Under the pieces are notes generated by a model. It did no database searches, was not told the origin of the DNA, and saw only the letters and a list, made by a program, of their open reading frames with translations. A stretch of DNA of 64,000 bases from Flavobacterium taihuense (lineage in GTDB: Bacteria; Bacteroidota; Bacteroidia; Flavobacteriales; Flavobacteriaceae), in contig NZ_JAHWYN010000001.1 in the NCBI RefSeq assembly GCF_019351435.1, positions 251,785-315,784 on the forward strand, given 5' to 3'. The position numbers and the translations under genes were made by a program. Positions within the stretch are counted from its first letter, which is position 1; each line of letters opens with the position of its first letter. Positions 8,359 through 17,263 of this stretch are shown here, piece by piece.

Positions 8359-9336
8359 TTATTCGTCATCGTCTTCAGCAGTATTTGAAAGATGATAAAT
8401 GGCATCTCCTTGATATACAATAGGTGAGTGGTTGGCATTGAGGACATAACCGTCATTTGGAGCCTTGATTTTCCGTTCGAATTTTCCAAAAGGATCAGTT
8501 ATCATACCTAATACAGTTCCTTTTTTTACAAATTGTCCGACCAAATCATTATCGATTAACAATCCAGAACATTTGGCTCGAAGCCAGCCCGATTTTTCAA
8601 TATAAATAGTAGGTTTTTTTTGTGAAGGAACATGATGTTTTGGATCTAACATGTCCAAATGTTTTAAAAGACGTTTAACACCATTGATGCCTTCTAGTGC
8701 GACTTCGTGATTGATGTCTAAAGATTTTCCACCCTCAAATAGCAGTACTTTTACATTCAATTTTTCACTGCAACTTCTGAAAGAACCCGCTATATTTTTT
8801 GAGAATAAAGTAAAAGGGGCGTTGAAGGCATCTGCCAATAGTTTCACTTCTGGATTATTTGGTGTAAGCCTAATTTGGGGAGCATTAAATCGGCTGGCTC
8901 CTCCTGCGTGAAAATCGACGGCATAATCTATAAAAGGCATGATGTCGGTGATGATATGATAGGCAAATCGACTGGCTAAAGATCCTTTTTTACTTCCGGG
9001 AAAGACTCTGTTCAAATCTCTTCCATCCGGAAAATCTCTTGATCTATTGATGAATCCATAAATGTTTATAATGGGAATACAAATGATGGTGCCTTTTTTG
9101 GGTTTGTTTATTTTTTTGCTAATGAGCTGTCTTACGATTTCTATACCATTAAATTCATCTCCATGAATTCCTCCCGAAAAAAGAACTACGGGGCCTTCAA
9201 CTTTGGATCGTCTCACAATAATTGGTATTGTCAGTTTGGTAGTGGTGTGTAATCGGGCAATTTCCAGTTGAATGGTTTTACTTTCTCCAGGTAAAACGCT
9301 TTCTCCAAAAATCACTAATGGTCTTGAGTTTTTCAT
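8359..9336 (-). CDS. Succinylglutamate desuccinylase/aspartoacylase family zinc carboxypeptidase-like protein
   Basis: A 325-residue member of the M14-like AstE/AspA family, which hydrolyses N-acyl amino acids or C-terminal residues. The zinc site is visible: SGGIHGDEFNGIE (His and Glu ligands near residue 55) and the second histidine in DFHAGG. DGRDLNRVFPG carries the substrate-binding Asn-Arg. The C-terminal 80 residues (SGWLRAKCSGLLIDNDLVGQ...) form a beta-rich lobe like that of the family members that work with RimK-type ligases. No rimK gene is next to it in this window. It is divergent from uvrC. Exact substrate unknown. Confidence 0.85.
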   Translation of the reverse strand: MKNSRPLVIFGESVLPGESKTIQLEIARLHTTTKLTIPIIVRRSKVEGPVVLFSGGIHGDEFNGIEIVRQLISKKINKPKKGTIICIPIINIYGFINRSRDFPDGRDLNRVFPGSKKGSLASRFAYHIITDIMPFIDYAVDFHAGGASRFNAPQIRLTPNNPEVKLLADAFNAPFTLFSKNIAGSFRSCSEKLNVKVLLFEGGKSLDINHEVALEGINGVKRLLKHLDMLDPKHHVPSQKKPTIYIEKSGWLRAKCSGLLIDNDLVGQFVKKGTVLGMITDPFGKFERKIKAPNDGYVLNANHSPIVYQGDAIYHLSNTAEDDDE

Positions 9337-9393
9337 GTTATAAAATAAAAATCTAAATATAGAAATTATTTATTTGGTATTAATATATTCGTA

Positions 9394-9424
9394 TTGGTTT
9401 GCTACAATGTTATTTGTAAATTTG
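9394..9424 (+). promoter_or_regulatory. Predicted uvrC promoter
   Basis: TTG at 9394-9396, 20 bases, then TAAATTTG at 9417-9424. This is an exact match to the flavobacterial TTG-N20-TAnnTTTG form and lies 62 bases before the uvrC ATG. Confidence 0.7.
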
Positions 9425-9486
9425 AAAAAATGAAGAATTGAGATTTATTTAGTGCAATCAATTAATTCTCAGAAGCTTTTAAAAAA

Positions 9487-11280
9487 ATGACCAACCCTAA
9501 TTTATACCTGCAAATCCAGACGCTACCCGACGGTCCCGGTGTATATCAATATTACGACAAGGAAGGGAAGATTTTATATGTAGGTAAAGCCAAGAATCTT
9601 AAAAAAAGAGTTTCTTCGTATTTCAATAAAATTCATGATACGGCCAAGACCAATGTGTTGGTTAAGAAAATTGTAACCATCAAACACATTGTTGTTCCCA
9701 CAGAAACGGATGCGCTTTTGCTGGAAAACAATCTGATAAAAACCTTGCAGCCCAGATACAATGTTTTATTGCGTGATGACAAAAGCTATCCTTGGCTATG
9801 TATCAAAAAAGAACCTTTTTCCCGAATTTTTGCTACCCGTAGAATGGTCAAAGATGGATCAGAATATTTTGGGCCTTATACCAATTTCAAAACAGTTCAT
9901 ACTATTCTCGATTTAATAAAAGAATTGTATCCGCTGAGAACCTGTAATTATGATTTGAGTAAAAGTAATATTGAAAGCGGTAAATTCAAGGTGTGTTTAG
10001 AATACCATATTGGCAATTGCAAAGGCCCATGTGAAGGTTTCGAAACATTAGAAAATTATCAAAAGCAAGTTGATGCCATTCGGGAGATTCTGAAAGGAAA
10101 TTTCAAGGAAAGCATGAAAGATTTTAAACGACTTATGACTAGCCTGGCCCAAGATATGCATTTTGAAGAGGCGCAAAAAATAAAAGAAAAGATAGAAATT
10201 CTCGAGAATTACCAATCGCGTTCTACGATTGTAAATCCTAAGATAACCAATATCGATGTCTTTTCCATTGTTTCGGATGAAAGTGCTGCTTTTATCAATT
10301 TTCTGCAAATTTCTCATGGATCGATTATTCGTTCGCACACCATGGAAATCAAAAAGAAACTCGAAGAAACCGATGAAGAATTGTTAGAATTAGCCATAAT
10401 AGAATTGCGGGAACGTTTTCAGTTAATGTCCAAAGAAGTGATTGTTCCTTTTGACTTGGATTTGGGGCCAACGATAAAAATCACGGTACCACAATTGGGC
10501 GACAAAAAACAAATATTGGATTTATCGATTCGTAATGCTAAGTTCTACAGAATAGAACAACTCAAACAATTGCAAATTGTAGATCCAGATCGTCATACCA
10601 ACAGAATTATGGCACAAATGAAAAGTGATTTGCGTTTGCCGGTAGAACCAAGACATATAGAATGTTTTGATAATTCAAACATTCAGGGGACTAATCCCGT
10701 TGCGGCTTGTGTAGTATTCAAAGACGGAAAACCAAGCAAGAAAGATTATAGGCATTTTAATGTCAAAACAGTGGTTGGTCCTGATGATTTTGCTTCTATG
10801 GAAGAAATAGTCTATCGCCGTTACAAAAGATTATTAGACGAAAAGGAACCCTTGCCCAATTTAATCATTATTGACGGAGGGAAAGGACAATTATCATCAG
10901 CATTAAAAAGTATTGATGCTTTGGGGCTCCGCGGTAAAATTGCCATTATAGGAATTGCCAAAAGACTCGAGGAATTGTTTTATCCTGGAGATTCTATCCC
11001 GTTGTATTTGGATAAAAAATCCGAAACATTGAAGGTTATTCAGCAATTGCGAAATGAGGCGCACCGTTTTGGAATTACGTTTCACCGTAACAAAAGAAGT
11101 AAAGCAGCGCTTAATTCTTCTATAGAAAGTATTCCCGGAATTGGAGAAAAAACAATGCTGACGTTAATTCAACATTTCAAAAGTGTTAAAAGATTGAAAC
11201 TGGCAACAGAAAAAGAAATTTCGGACGTTATAGGTATGTCAAAAGCCAAAAAAATTACCGACTTTTACAAATCAAAGTAA
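9487..11280 (+). CDS. uvrC: Excinuclease ABC subunit C
   Basis: UvrC makes both incisions in nucleotide excision repair after UvrAB loads at the lesion. The 597-residue protein has the domains in order: GIY-YIG endonuclease (GPGVYQYYDK at residues 16-25, YVGKAKNLKKRV at 31-42), the cysteine-containing central linker (CLEYHIGNCKGPCEG), a UVR motif that contacts UvrB (EEAQKIKEKIEILENY), the RNase H-like second nuclease (IECFDNSNIQGTNPVA and IIIDGGKGQL) and C-terminal helix-hairpin-helix repeats (SIPGIGEKTMLTLIQHF). Length is normal. The downstream patatin gene follows after 9 bases, so they may share a transcript although their functions are unrelated. Confidence 0.97.
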   Translation: MTNPNLYLQIQTLPDGPGVYQYYDKEGKILYVGKAKNLKKRVSSYFNKIHDTAKTNVLVKKIVTIKHIVVPTETDALLLENNLIKTLQPRYNVLLRDDKSYPWLCIKKEPFSRIFATRRMVKDGSEYFGPYTNFKTVHTILDLIKELYPLRTCNYDLSKSNIESGKFKVCLEYHIGNCKGPCEGFETLENYQKQVDAIREILKGNFKESMKDFKRLMTSLAQDMHFEEAQKIKEKIEILENYQSRSTIVNPKITNIDVFSIVSDESAAFINFLQISHGSIIRSHTMEIKKKLEETDEELLELAIIELRERFQLMSKEVIVPFDLDLGPTIKITVPQLGDKKQILDLSIRNAKFYRIEQLKQLQIVDPDRHTNRIMAQMKSDLRLPVEPRHIECFDNSNIQGTNPVAACVVFKDGKPSKKDYRHFNVKTVVGPDDFASMEEIVYRRYKRLLDEKEPLPNLIIIDGGKGQLSSALKSIDALGLRGKIAIIGIAKRLEELFYPGDSIPLYLDKKSETLKVIQQLRNEAHRFGITFHRNKRSKAALNSSIESIPGIGEKTMLTLIQHFKSVKRLKLATEKEISDVIGMSKAKKITDFYKSK

Positions 11281-11289
11281 TCCCAAAAT

Positions 11290-13485
11290 ATGTATAGAAT
11301 ACTAGTTTTTATTCTTTTGTTTTTTACTTGTTTGAATTCATTTTCTCAAGAAACACCTAAAAGGCCTAAAATAGGTTTAGTGTTGAGCGGAGGTGGAGCC
11401 AAAGGGTTTGCACATATTGGTGTTTTAAATGTGCTGGAAGATGCAGGGGTAAAGATTGACTATATTGGAGGAACTAGTATGGGAGCTGTTATTGGTGGTC
11501 TTTATGCTATGGGATACAATGCTAAACAGATAGATTCTATTATAGATGTTACCAATTTTAGCAATGTTCTTAACGATTTTATTCCAAGATCTTCCAAGAA
11601 TTTTTATGAAAAACGAAATGACGAATTATATGCCTTGGTCCTTCCTTTTAATAAATTTAGTATAGGCACTCCTGAGGCCTTGTCCAAAGGAATGTATAAT
11701 TTCAATCTATTAAGTCGATTGACGTTGCCTGTAAGGCATGTTCGTGATTTCAAAACATTACCGATTCCTTTTCTATGTGTTGGGACCAATATAGCACTAG
11801 GAGAACAAGTGGTTTTTGATAAAGGAGTTTTGGCTCAGGCATTAACAGGAAGTTCCTCTTTGCCTTCTGTGTTTTCTCCGGTGGTCATTGATAACAATCT
11901 TATCGTCGATGGAGGAGTGATCAATAATTACCCTATCGAAGAAGTTCGGAAAATGGGAGCCGATATCATAATAGGTGTAGACGTGCAGTCCGGTTTGTTG
12001 AAGAAAGATGAGTTAAGAAGTGCTTCAAAAATTTTCTTTCAAATCACAAATCTGCAGATGATTGAAAGAATGAAAGTAAATGCGAACCTAACGGAAGTGT
12101 ATATCAAACCAGATGTAAAAAATTACGGTGTGGTTTCTTTTGAAAAAGCCTCGGAAATTATAAAGAAAGGTGAAGATGCGACCTTTGCAGTATATGAAAA
12201 AATTGACCTTTTGGTTGATAAAGCTAACCCTTACCACAAACCCAAATTAAAGGTAGAAACAGATAGTTTGACAATAGTTGATATCAAAGTCAATGAATTG
12301 GTAAATTATTCCAGAGATTATGTTATTGGAAAATTAAATTTCAAACCAGGCTCAAAAATAAGTTTCAAAAACTTAGAAACAGGAATTAATAATTTGAATG
12401 CAACGCAAAATTTTAGTGCGGTGAGTTATTATTTTGATAAAAATGGTGAATATGATGATTTGATTCTAACATTAACAGAAAGCCCGGTAAAAACAAATTT
12501 GAAGTTTGGATTGCACTATGACGGCCTTTATAAAAGTGCGATTTTGGCTAACGTCACCAATAAAAAGACTTTTTTTAAAAATGATTTTTTATCAGCTGAT
12601 TTGGTTTTGGGTGATAATGTAAGGTATTATTTTGATTACTATATTGATAATGGATTTCAATTGAGTTATGGTTTTAAGTCTCAATTGAACCGTTTTAATA
12701 AAAACCTTCCGGTAAAAGTAATCACATACAATAAGCAAGCTTCTAATTCAATAAATGTGGATTATGTAGATTTGTCTAATCAGGTTTATATTCAATCGGT
12801 ATTTGCTCAAAAATTCCTTATTGGTATGGGAGCTGAATTTGAATATCTCAATATTTCTTCTGAAACGCTGGAGTTGAATTCGACCATTACCAAAAGCGAT
12901 TATGTTAGTATTTTTGCGTATATAAAATACGATAGTTATGACAATAAATACTTTCCAAAAAAAGGATGGTATTTTTCAGGGAATCCTCAATTCTATATGT
13001 TGTCATCCGAAAATTCAAGTAAGTTCGAACCATTTTCCGTTGTAAGCGGCGAGGCCGGAATTGCCAAAACAATTTTCAAAAATACCACAATCAAGTTTCA
13101 AGCTGAAGCTGGAGCTTCTATTGGGAATAAAAGCTTGCCTTATTTTGATTATATGCTAGGGGGTTATGGTTTTAACAATGCCAATAATTTCAAGTATTTT
13201 TATGGGTATGATTATTTGAGTATTTCTGGAAACAGTTATTTGGAGACCACAATCACCCTAGATTTTGAAATGTTCAAAAAAAATCATCTCAACTTCTCGG
13301 CCAATTATGCCAATTTAGAAGATGATTTATACGATTCCTTGGATTGGATTTCTTGGCCCAAATATTCGGGGTATGCACTTGGGTATGGTTTGGAAACGAT
13401 TATTGGCCCAGTTGATGTTAAATATTCTTGGTCACCAGAAACTTCAAAATCGTACCTTTGGTTTACTATTGGATTTATTTTTTAA
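11290..13485 (+). CDS. Patatin-like phospholipase with C-terminal outer-membrane beta-barrel
   Basis: A 731-residue exported protein. Residues 1-19 are a signal peptide ending in SFSQ. The patatin domain follows: oxyanion-hole loop LSGGGAKGFAHIGVL at about residue 32, nucleophile serine in GGTSMGA, and catalytic aspartate in DGGVINNYP near residue 210. After a linker with a POTRA-like region (residues ~320-400), the last ~330 residues alternate hydrophobic and polar residues and end in LWFTIGFIF, a terminal aromatic as expected for a BamA/surface-antigen-type barrel. The architecture is that of PlpD-like type Vd proteins: a lipase carried to or through the outer membrane. The target lipid is unknown. 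Confidence 0.9.
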   Translation: MYRILVFILLFFTCLNSFSQETPKRPKIGLVLSGGGAKGFAHIGVLNVLEDAGVKIDYIGGTSMGAVIGGLYAMGYNAKQIDSIIDVTNFSNVLNDFIPRSSKNFYEKRNDELYALVLPFNKFSIGTPEALSKGMYNFNLLSRLTLPVRHVRDFKTLPIPFLCVGTNIALGEQVVFDKGVLAQALTGSSSLPSVFSPVVIDNNLIVDGGVINNYPIEEVRKMGADIIIGVDVQSGLLKKDELRSASKIFFQITNLQMIERMKVNANLTEVYIKPDVKNYGVVSFEKASEIIKKGEDATFAVYEKIDLLVDKANPYHKPKLKVETDSLTIVDIKVNELVNYSRDYVIGKLNFKPGSKISFKNLETGINNLNATQNFSAVSYYFDKNGEYDDLILTLTESPVKTNLKFGLHYDGLYKSAILANVTNKKTFFKNDFLSADLVLGDNVRYYFDYYIDNGFQLSYGFKSQLNRFNKNLPVKVITYNKQASNSINVDYVDLSNQVYIQSVFAQKFLIGMGAEFEYLNISSETLELNSTITKSDYVSIFAYIKYDSYDNKYFPKKGWYFSGNPQFYMLSSENSSKFEPFSVVSGEAGIAKTIFKNTTIKFQAEAGASIGNKSLPYFDYMLGGYGFNNANNFKYFYGYDYLSISGNSYLETTITLDFEMFKKNHLNFSANYANLEDDLYDSLDWISWPKYSGYALGYGLETIIGPVDVKYSWSPETSKSYLWFTIGFIF

Positions 13486-13739
13486 TTTGTATTTTTTCTG
13501 AATTAAAATTACGACATTTGTAATTATGAAAACAAATTGGACAGGTTTATTAGAGTATCTTCAATTCTTGATCAAGAGAAATCCAGAGTGATTTTATTGG
13601 TGCAATTAACCTATTAGTATTTAGTATTGTCAAAGAATTGAATACTAAATTGTGTATATCAAAGTTTTTTGCTTTTAAAAAAAACTACACTTTTTGACGC
13701 TAAGGTTTTTACGATTGTTTATTATCTAATTTAATTGTT

Positions 13740-14897
13740 ATGCCAATATATCACAAACTAGGAAACATTCCTGCAAAAAGACACACCCAATTCGAAAACC
13801 CAAAAGGGGGACTGTATTACGAGCAACTATTTGGCACTGAAGGTTTTCACGGGCATTCTTCATTGTCCTATCATATTCACAGACCTACTCAGGTCAAAGA
13901 GATACTAAAATCGTATTCGGTTGAACCCAAAATTGCAATTGGAAAAAACATAAAATCATTATTGTTAAAAGGCTTCGAATTAAAGCCCGAAGATGATTTC
14001 CTAGACAGTCGTAAAGCCATGTTAGTCAATAAAGATTGTACTATTGGGCTGGCAGCACCTAGAAAATCATTGACCACCTATTTCTACAAGAATGCCGATG
14101 CCGATGAGATGCTATTCATTCATAAAGGCAAAGGAAAGCTCCGTACCATGCTAGGAAATATTCCTTTCGGGTATGGTGATTATTTGATCATTCCGCGTGG
14201 TATTATTTATCAAATCGAATTTGATACTGATGAAAACCGCTTGTTTTATGTAGAATCTTATGCTCCTTTTTATACTCCAAAAAGATATAAAAATGACTCT
14301 GGACAACACTTAGAACATTCTCCCTTTTGTGAGCGTGATTTTATCCTTCCAACCGAATTAGAATCACATGATGAAAAAGGAGATTTTGTAATCAAAATGA
14401 AAAAAGAAGGAATGATGCATGAAGTGGTTTATGCCACACATCCTTTTGACGTTGTGGGTTGGGACGGTTACAACTTTCCATACGGCTTCAGCATTCACAA
14501 TTTCGAACCTATTACAGGACGTGTGCATTTGCCACCTCCTATTCACCAAACTTTCGAAACTAGCACTTTTGTGGTATGTTCTTTCGTTCCAAGGTTGTAC
14601 GATTACCATCCAAAAGCCATTCCTGCACCTTACAATCATAGTAATATTGACAGCGACGAAGTGTTGTATTATGTAGATGGCGATTTCATGAGTCGTAACA
14701 ATATTGAGCAAGGACATATTACTTTACACCCAAAAGGAATTCCACACGGTCCCGCTCCTGGCGCTATGGAACGCAGTATCGGACACAAAGAAACCCAGGA
14801 ATTGGCCGTAATGGTCGACACCTTCCGACCGCTTATGGTGACCGAAGAAGCAATGGGAATAGACGATGGACAGTATTATAAATCTTGGGTAGACTAA
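13740..14897 (+). CDS. hmgA: Homogentisate 1,2-dioxygenase
   Basis: Opens the ring of homogentisate to maleylacetoacetate in tyrosine and phenylalanine breakdown, using Fe(II). The 385-residue protein starts with PIYHKLGNIPAKRHTQF and has the conserved cupin region with PYNHSNIDSDEVLYYVDG (Fe ligands His and Glu) and LHPKGIPHGPAPG (third His). Length is slightly short of the ~430 of the mammalian enzyme, as usual for this bacterial group. hppD, which makes the substrate, follows 150 bases downstream on the same strand, with a dispersed repeat between them. No promoter matching the consensus was seen in the 254 bases upstream. Confidence 0.93.
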   Translation: MPIYHKLGNIPAKRHTQFENPKGGLYYEQLFGTEGFHGHSSLSYHIHRPTQVKEILKSYSVEPKIAIGKNIKSLLLKGFELKPEDDFLDSRKAMLVNKDCTIGLAAPRKSLTTYFYKNADADEMLFIHKGKGKLRTMLGNIPFGYGDYLIIPRGIIYQIEFDTDENRLFYVESYAPFYTPKRYKNDSGQHLEHSPFCERDFILPTELESHDEKGDFVIKMKKEGMMHEVVYATHPFDVVGWDGYNFPYGFSIHNFEPITGRVHLPPPIHQTFETSTFVVCSFVPRLYDYHPKAIPAPYNHSNIDSDEVLYYVDGDFMSRNNIEQGHITLHPKGIPHGPAPGAMERSIGHKETQELAVMVDTFRPLMVTEEAMGIDDGQYYKSWVD

Positions 14898-14902
14898 TAT
14901 TA

Positions 14903-14982
14903 GGAGCTATTTCCTGCTGTTCACTGTATCTTTTTCTTTTTAAAGAAAAAAGAAAAAGGATGCCGTTTCCATCAGGGCTAGG
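14903..14982. repeat. Dispersed intergenic repeat, family A, copy 1
   Basis: About 80 bases between hmgA and hppD. It begins GGAGCTATTTCC, contains TTTTTCTTTTT with complementary AAAGAAAAAAGAAAAA (a self-pairing core), and ends TTTCCATCAGGGCTAGG. Related copies are at 25900-26000, 36958-37040 and 61997-62079. Elements of this kind are common between genes in Flavobacterium; function unknown. Confidence 0.75.
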
Positions 14983-15047
14983 ACTTTACAACAATCAACA
15001 ACATTTTCGGTAATCATAAAATATCCGAATCATAAAAAATAAACACA

Positions 15048-16208
15048 ATGGCAAAAGAAGTAAAATCAGTAGAATACGGATTAGAGAAAATATTCGAAGG
15101 AGCGCAAGACTTCCTTCCGCTTTTAGGAACCGATTATGTCGAATTCTACGTAGGTAACGCAAAACAATCGGCTCACTATTATAAAACCGCTTTTGGGTAT
15201 CAATCATTGGCGTATGCTGGACTGGAAACAGGTGTAAAAGACAGAACCTCTTATGTGTTAAAACAAGACAAAATCCGAATTGTTTTGACTACCCCATTAA
15301 CACAAGATTCGCCGCTACACGATCATTTAAAAAAACACGGTGACGGAGTAAAAGTTGCCGCACTTTGGGTAGAAGATGCAAGAAGCGCTTATGAAGAAAC
15401 TATGAAACGTGGTGCTCGTTCCTTTATGGAGCCAACGGTTGAGCAAGATGAATTTGGAGAAGTAGTACGTTCTGGAATTTATACGTATGGAGAAACAGTC
15501 CATATTTTTGTGGAGCGAAAAAACTACAACGGTGTTTTCTTGCCAGGATACAAAGAATGGAAATCCGATTACAATCCAGAACCAACAGGTCTGAAATACA
15601 TTGACCACATGGTAGGAAATGTGGGTTGGAACGAAATGAATACTTGGGTGAAATTCTATGAAGATGTGATGGGATTTGTCAATTTCCTTTCTTTTGATGA
15701 CAAACAAATTAACACCGAATATTCGGCTTTGATGAGTAAAGTGATGTCAAACGGAAACGGAAGAATCAAATTTCCAATAAACGAACCAGCCGAAGGAAAG
15801 AAAAAATCACAAATCGAAGAATACTTGGATTTCTATGGTGGGCCGGGAATTCAACATATTGCTATCGCAACAGATGATATCATAAAAACAGTTTCACAAT
15901 TAAAAGAAAGAGGAGTTGAGTTTTTATCGGCACCACCACATACCTATTATGAAGCTATTCCAGAACGATTGGGTGTACACATGGATATGATGAAAGAAGA
16001 TTTGGCCGAAATAGAGAAACTGGCCATTATGGTCGATGCTGACGAAGATGGTTATTTGTTGCAAATTTTTACCAAACCTGTACAAGATCGCCCAACTTTA
16101 TTTTTTGAAATTATTCAAAGAATGGGAGCCAAAGGATTTGGAGCAGGGAACTTTAAGGCTCTTTTCGAGTCGATAGAGCGTGAACAGCAATTGCGAGGAA
16201 CGTTGTAA
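15048..16208 (+). CDS. hppD: 4-hydroxyphenylpyruvate dioxygenase
   Basis: Converts 4-hydroxyphenylpyruvate to homogentisate, the step before HmgA. The 386-residue protein has two VOC domains. The iron facial triad is readable in the second half: His in YIDHMVGNV, His in GPGIQHIAIAT, and Glu in LFFEIIQRMG. The C-terminal FGAGNFKALFESIEREQ helix, which closes the active site, is intact. With hmgA upstream it forms a tyrosine catabolic unit; the fumarylacetoacetase and maleylacetoacetate isomerase genes are not in the window. Confidence 0.95.
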   Translation: MAKEVKSVEYGLEKIFEGAQDFLPLLGTDYVEFYVGNAKQSAHYYKTAFGYQSLAYAGLETGVKDRTSYVLKQDKIRIVLTTPLTQDSPLHDHLKKHGDGVKVAALWVEDARSAYEETMKRGARSFMEPTVEQDEFGEVVRSGIYTYGETVHIFVERKNYNGVFLPGYKEWKSDYNPEPTGLKYIDHMVGNVGWNEMNTWVKFYEDVMGFVNFLSFDDKQINTEYSALMSKVMSNGNGRIKFPINEPAEGKKKSQIEEYLDFYGGPGIQHIAIATDDIIKTVSQLKERGVEFLSAPPHTYYEAIPERLGVHMDMMKEDLAEIEKLAIMVDADEDGYLLQIFTKPVQDRPTLFFEIIQRMGAKGFGAGNFKALFESIEREQQLRGTL

Positions 16209-16290
16209 AATTTCATTTTTATTGCATTATCAAAAAAAATAATAGTTAAATTACCCTTAAAATTGCAAATGTTGTGTTAAACTTGATTTT

Positions 16291-16325
16291 TTGCTAAAAA
16301 AACGCAGATTGATACCATACCTTTG
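16291..16325 (+). promoter_or_regulatory. Orphan promoter after hppD
   Basis: TACCTTTG at 16318-16325 followed by CAC is an exact -7 element of the Bacteroidota type. A TTG lies 24 bases upstream at 16291-16293, slightly further than the usual 19-21. No ORF begins between it and the terminator at 16411. Confidence 0.5.
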
Positions 16326-16330
16326 CACTC

Positions 16331-16446
16331 GCAAATCAGGAAGGGGTGGTTTCCTTCTTAGTTTCATATAAATTTTCATAATTTATAGTTTTTTGGTTAG
16401 TTAATAGCATAAAAACTCAGTCATTAATTTGACTGAGTTTTTTTGT
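16331..16446 (+). ncRNA. Candidate small RNA, about 115 nt
   Basis: The segment is bounded by a strong -7 element (16318-16325) and a strong terminator (16411-16446). It contains no credible ORF. The 5' part can form a small hairpin (AGGAA with TTCCT around 16338-16355). The next gene has its own promoter after the terminator, so this is not simply its leader. It could instead be the 3' region of the hppD transcript with a chance promoter match. I do not recognise an Rfam family in it. Confidence 0.4.
16411..16446 (+). terminator. Strong rho-independent terminator
   Basis: AAAAACTCAGTCA at 16411-16423 and TGACTGAGTTTTT at 16430-16442 form a 13-bp perfect stem with a 6-base loop and a T tract. 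It ends either the hppD transcript or the candidate small RNA before it. Confidence 0.85.
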
Positions 16447-16459
16447 TTTAATACATTTG
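16429..16459 (+). promoter_or_regulatory. Predicted promoter of the DUF3108-TDO-M23 operon
   Basis: TTG at 16429-16431 (inside the preceding terminator) and TACATTTG at 16452-16459 are separated by 20 bases, an exact consensus. It lies 30 bases before the ATG at 16490. Confidence 0.65.
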
Positions 16460-16489
16460 AGGTTATTTTAGTTGTAATGTATCGAATCC

Positions 16490-17263
16490 ATGAAAAAAAG
16501 TATAATTTTCTTGTTAGTGATATTCACTTTAGGCTTCGATACTCAAAAAGAGGAAGCTTTTTCTGAAGGTGAATATCTGAAATTTAGAGTGCATTACGGT
16601 ATTATAAATGCGGGTTATGCTACAATTGAAGTTCAAGATGCTAGACTAAACAACCAGTCCGTTTACCATGTTATTGGAAAAGGATTTTCTACCGGTATGA
16701 CCAAATTCTTTTTTAATGTTGAAGATGTTTACGAAAGCTACATTGATAAGGTTACCAGGAATCCGTATAAATTTGTTCGAAAAATTGACGAAGGCGGATA
16801 TACTAAAAACCAAGAAGGCTTTTTCAATCAAAAAACCAATAAAATCATTGTGAAAGATTACAAGCACAAAACCGAAAAATCATTTGACTTTCCTAAAAAT
16901 GCTCAAGACATTTTGTCTTCTTTTTATTATTTACGGAATTATCCCAATGTCAATAAAATTAAACCTGGGGAATCGGTTATAATTGATATGTTTTTTGATA
17001 ATGAGATTACAAAATTTAAGTTAAAATTCATAGGTAGAGAAGATATTAAAACTAAATTTGGACTTGTTTCTACCATGATTTTTAGACCTTTGGTTCAGTC
17101 TGGACGGATATTCAAAGAAGAAGAAAGTTTAACAATTTGGATTTCAGACGACTACAATAAGATTCCGATTCGAATAAAAGCGACTCTTTTGGTAGGGTCA
17201 CTCAAAGCCGATTTGGAAGAGTACAAAGGACTAAATAATCCGTTTAAATTAAAAGCAAAATGA
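16490..17263 (+). CDS. DUF3108 domain-containing exported protein
   Basis: A 257-residue protein with an N-terminal signal peptide (MKKSIIFLLVIFTLGF). The body matches the DUF3108 pattern: FSEGEYLKFRVHYGIINAGYATIEV, then VIGKGFSTGMTKFFFNVEDVYESYID, and QDILSSFYYLRNY. A late segment SLTIWISDDYNKIPIRIKATLLVGSLKADL is also typical. The function of this periplasmic or outer-membrane-associated family is unknown. It overlaps the next gene (TDO) by 4 bases (ATGA), so the two are translationally coupled. Confidence 0.85.
   Translation: MKKSIIFLLVIFTLGFDTQKEEAFSEGEYLKFRVHYGIINAGYATIEVQDARLNNQSVYHVIGKGFSTGMTKFFFNVEDVYESYIDKVTRNPYKFVRKIDEGGYTKNQEGFFNQKTNKIIVKDYKHKTEKSFDFPKNAQDILSSFYYLRNYPNVNKIKPGESVIIDMFFDNEITKFKLKFIGREDIKTKFGLVSTMIFRPLVQSGRIFKEEESLTIWISDDYNKIPIRIKATLLVGSLKADLEEYKGLNNPFKLKAK

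Noticed and set aside
13526..13591. A 21-codon ORF (MKTNWTGLLEYLQFLIKRNP...) between the patatin and hmgA genes
   Set aside because: Short, without a good promoter or a recognisable family, and not repeated elsewhere; may be chance or a remnant.
14364..14717. 117-codon and 85-codon ORFs antisense to or out of frame with hmgA
   Set aside because: hmgA motifs occupy the other frame; the ORFs are rich in unusual residues and match nothing.
16331..16446. SRP RNA or 6S RNA at the orphan transcript
   Set aside because: No conserved SRP Alu/S-domain tetraloop region (GGAAGCAG type) and too short for 6S RNA.
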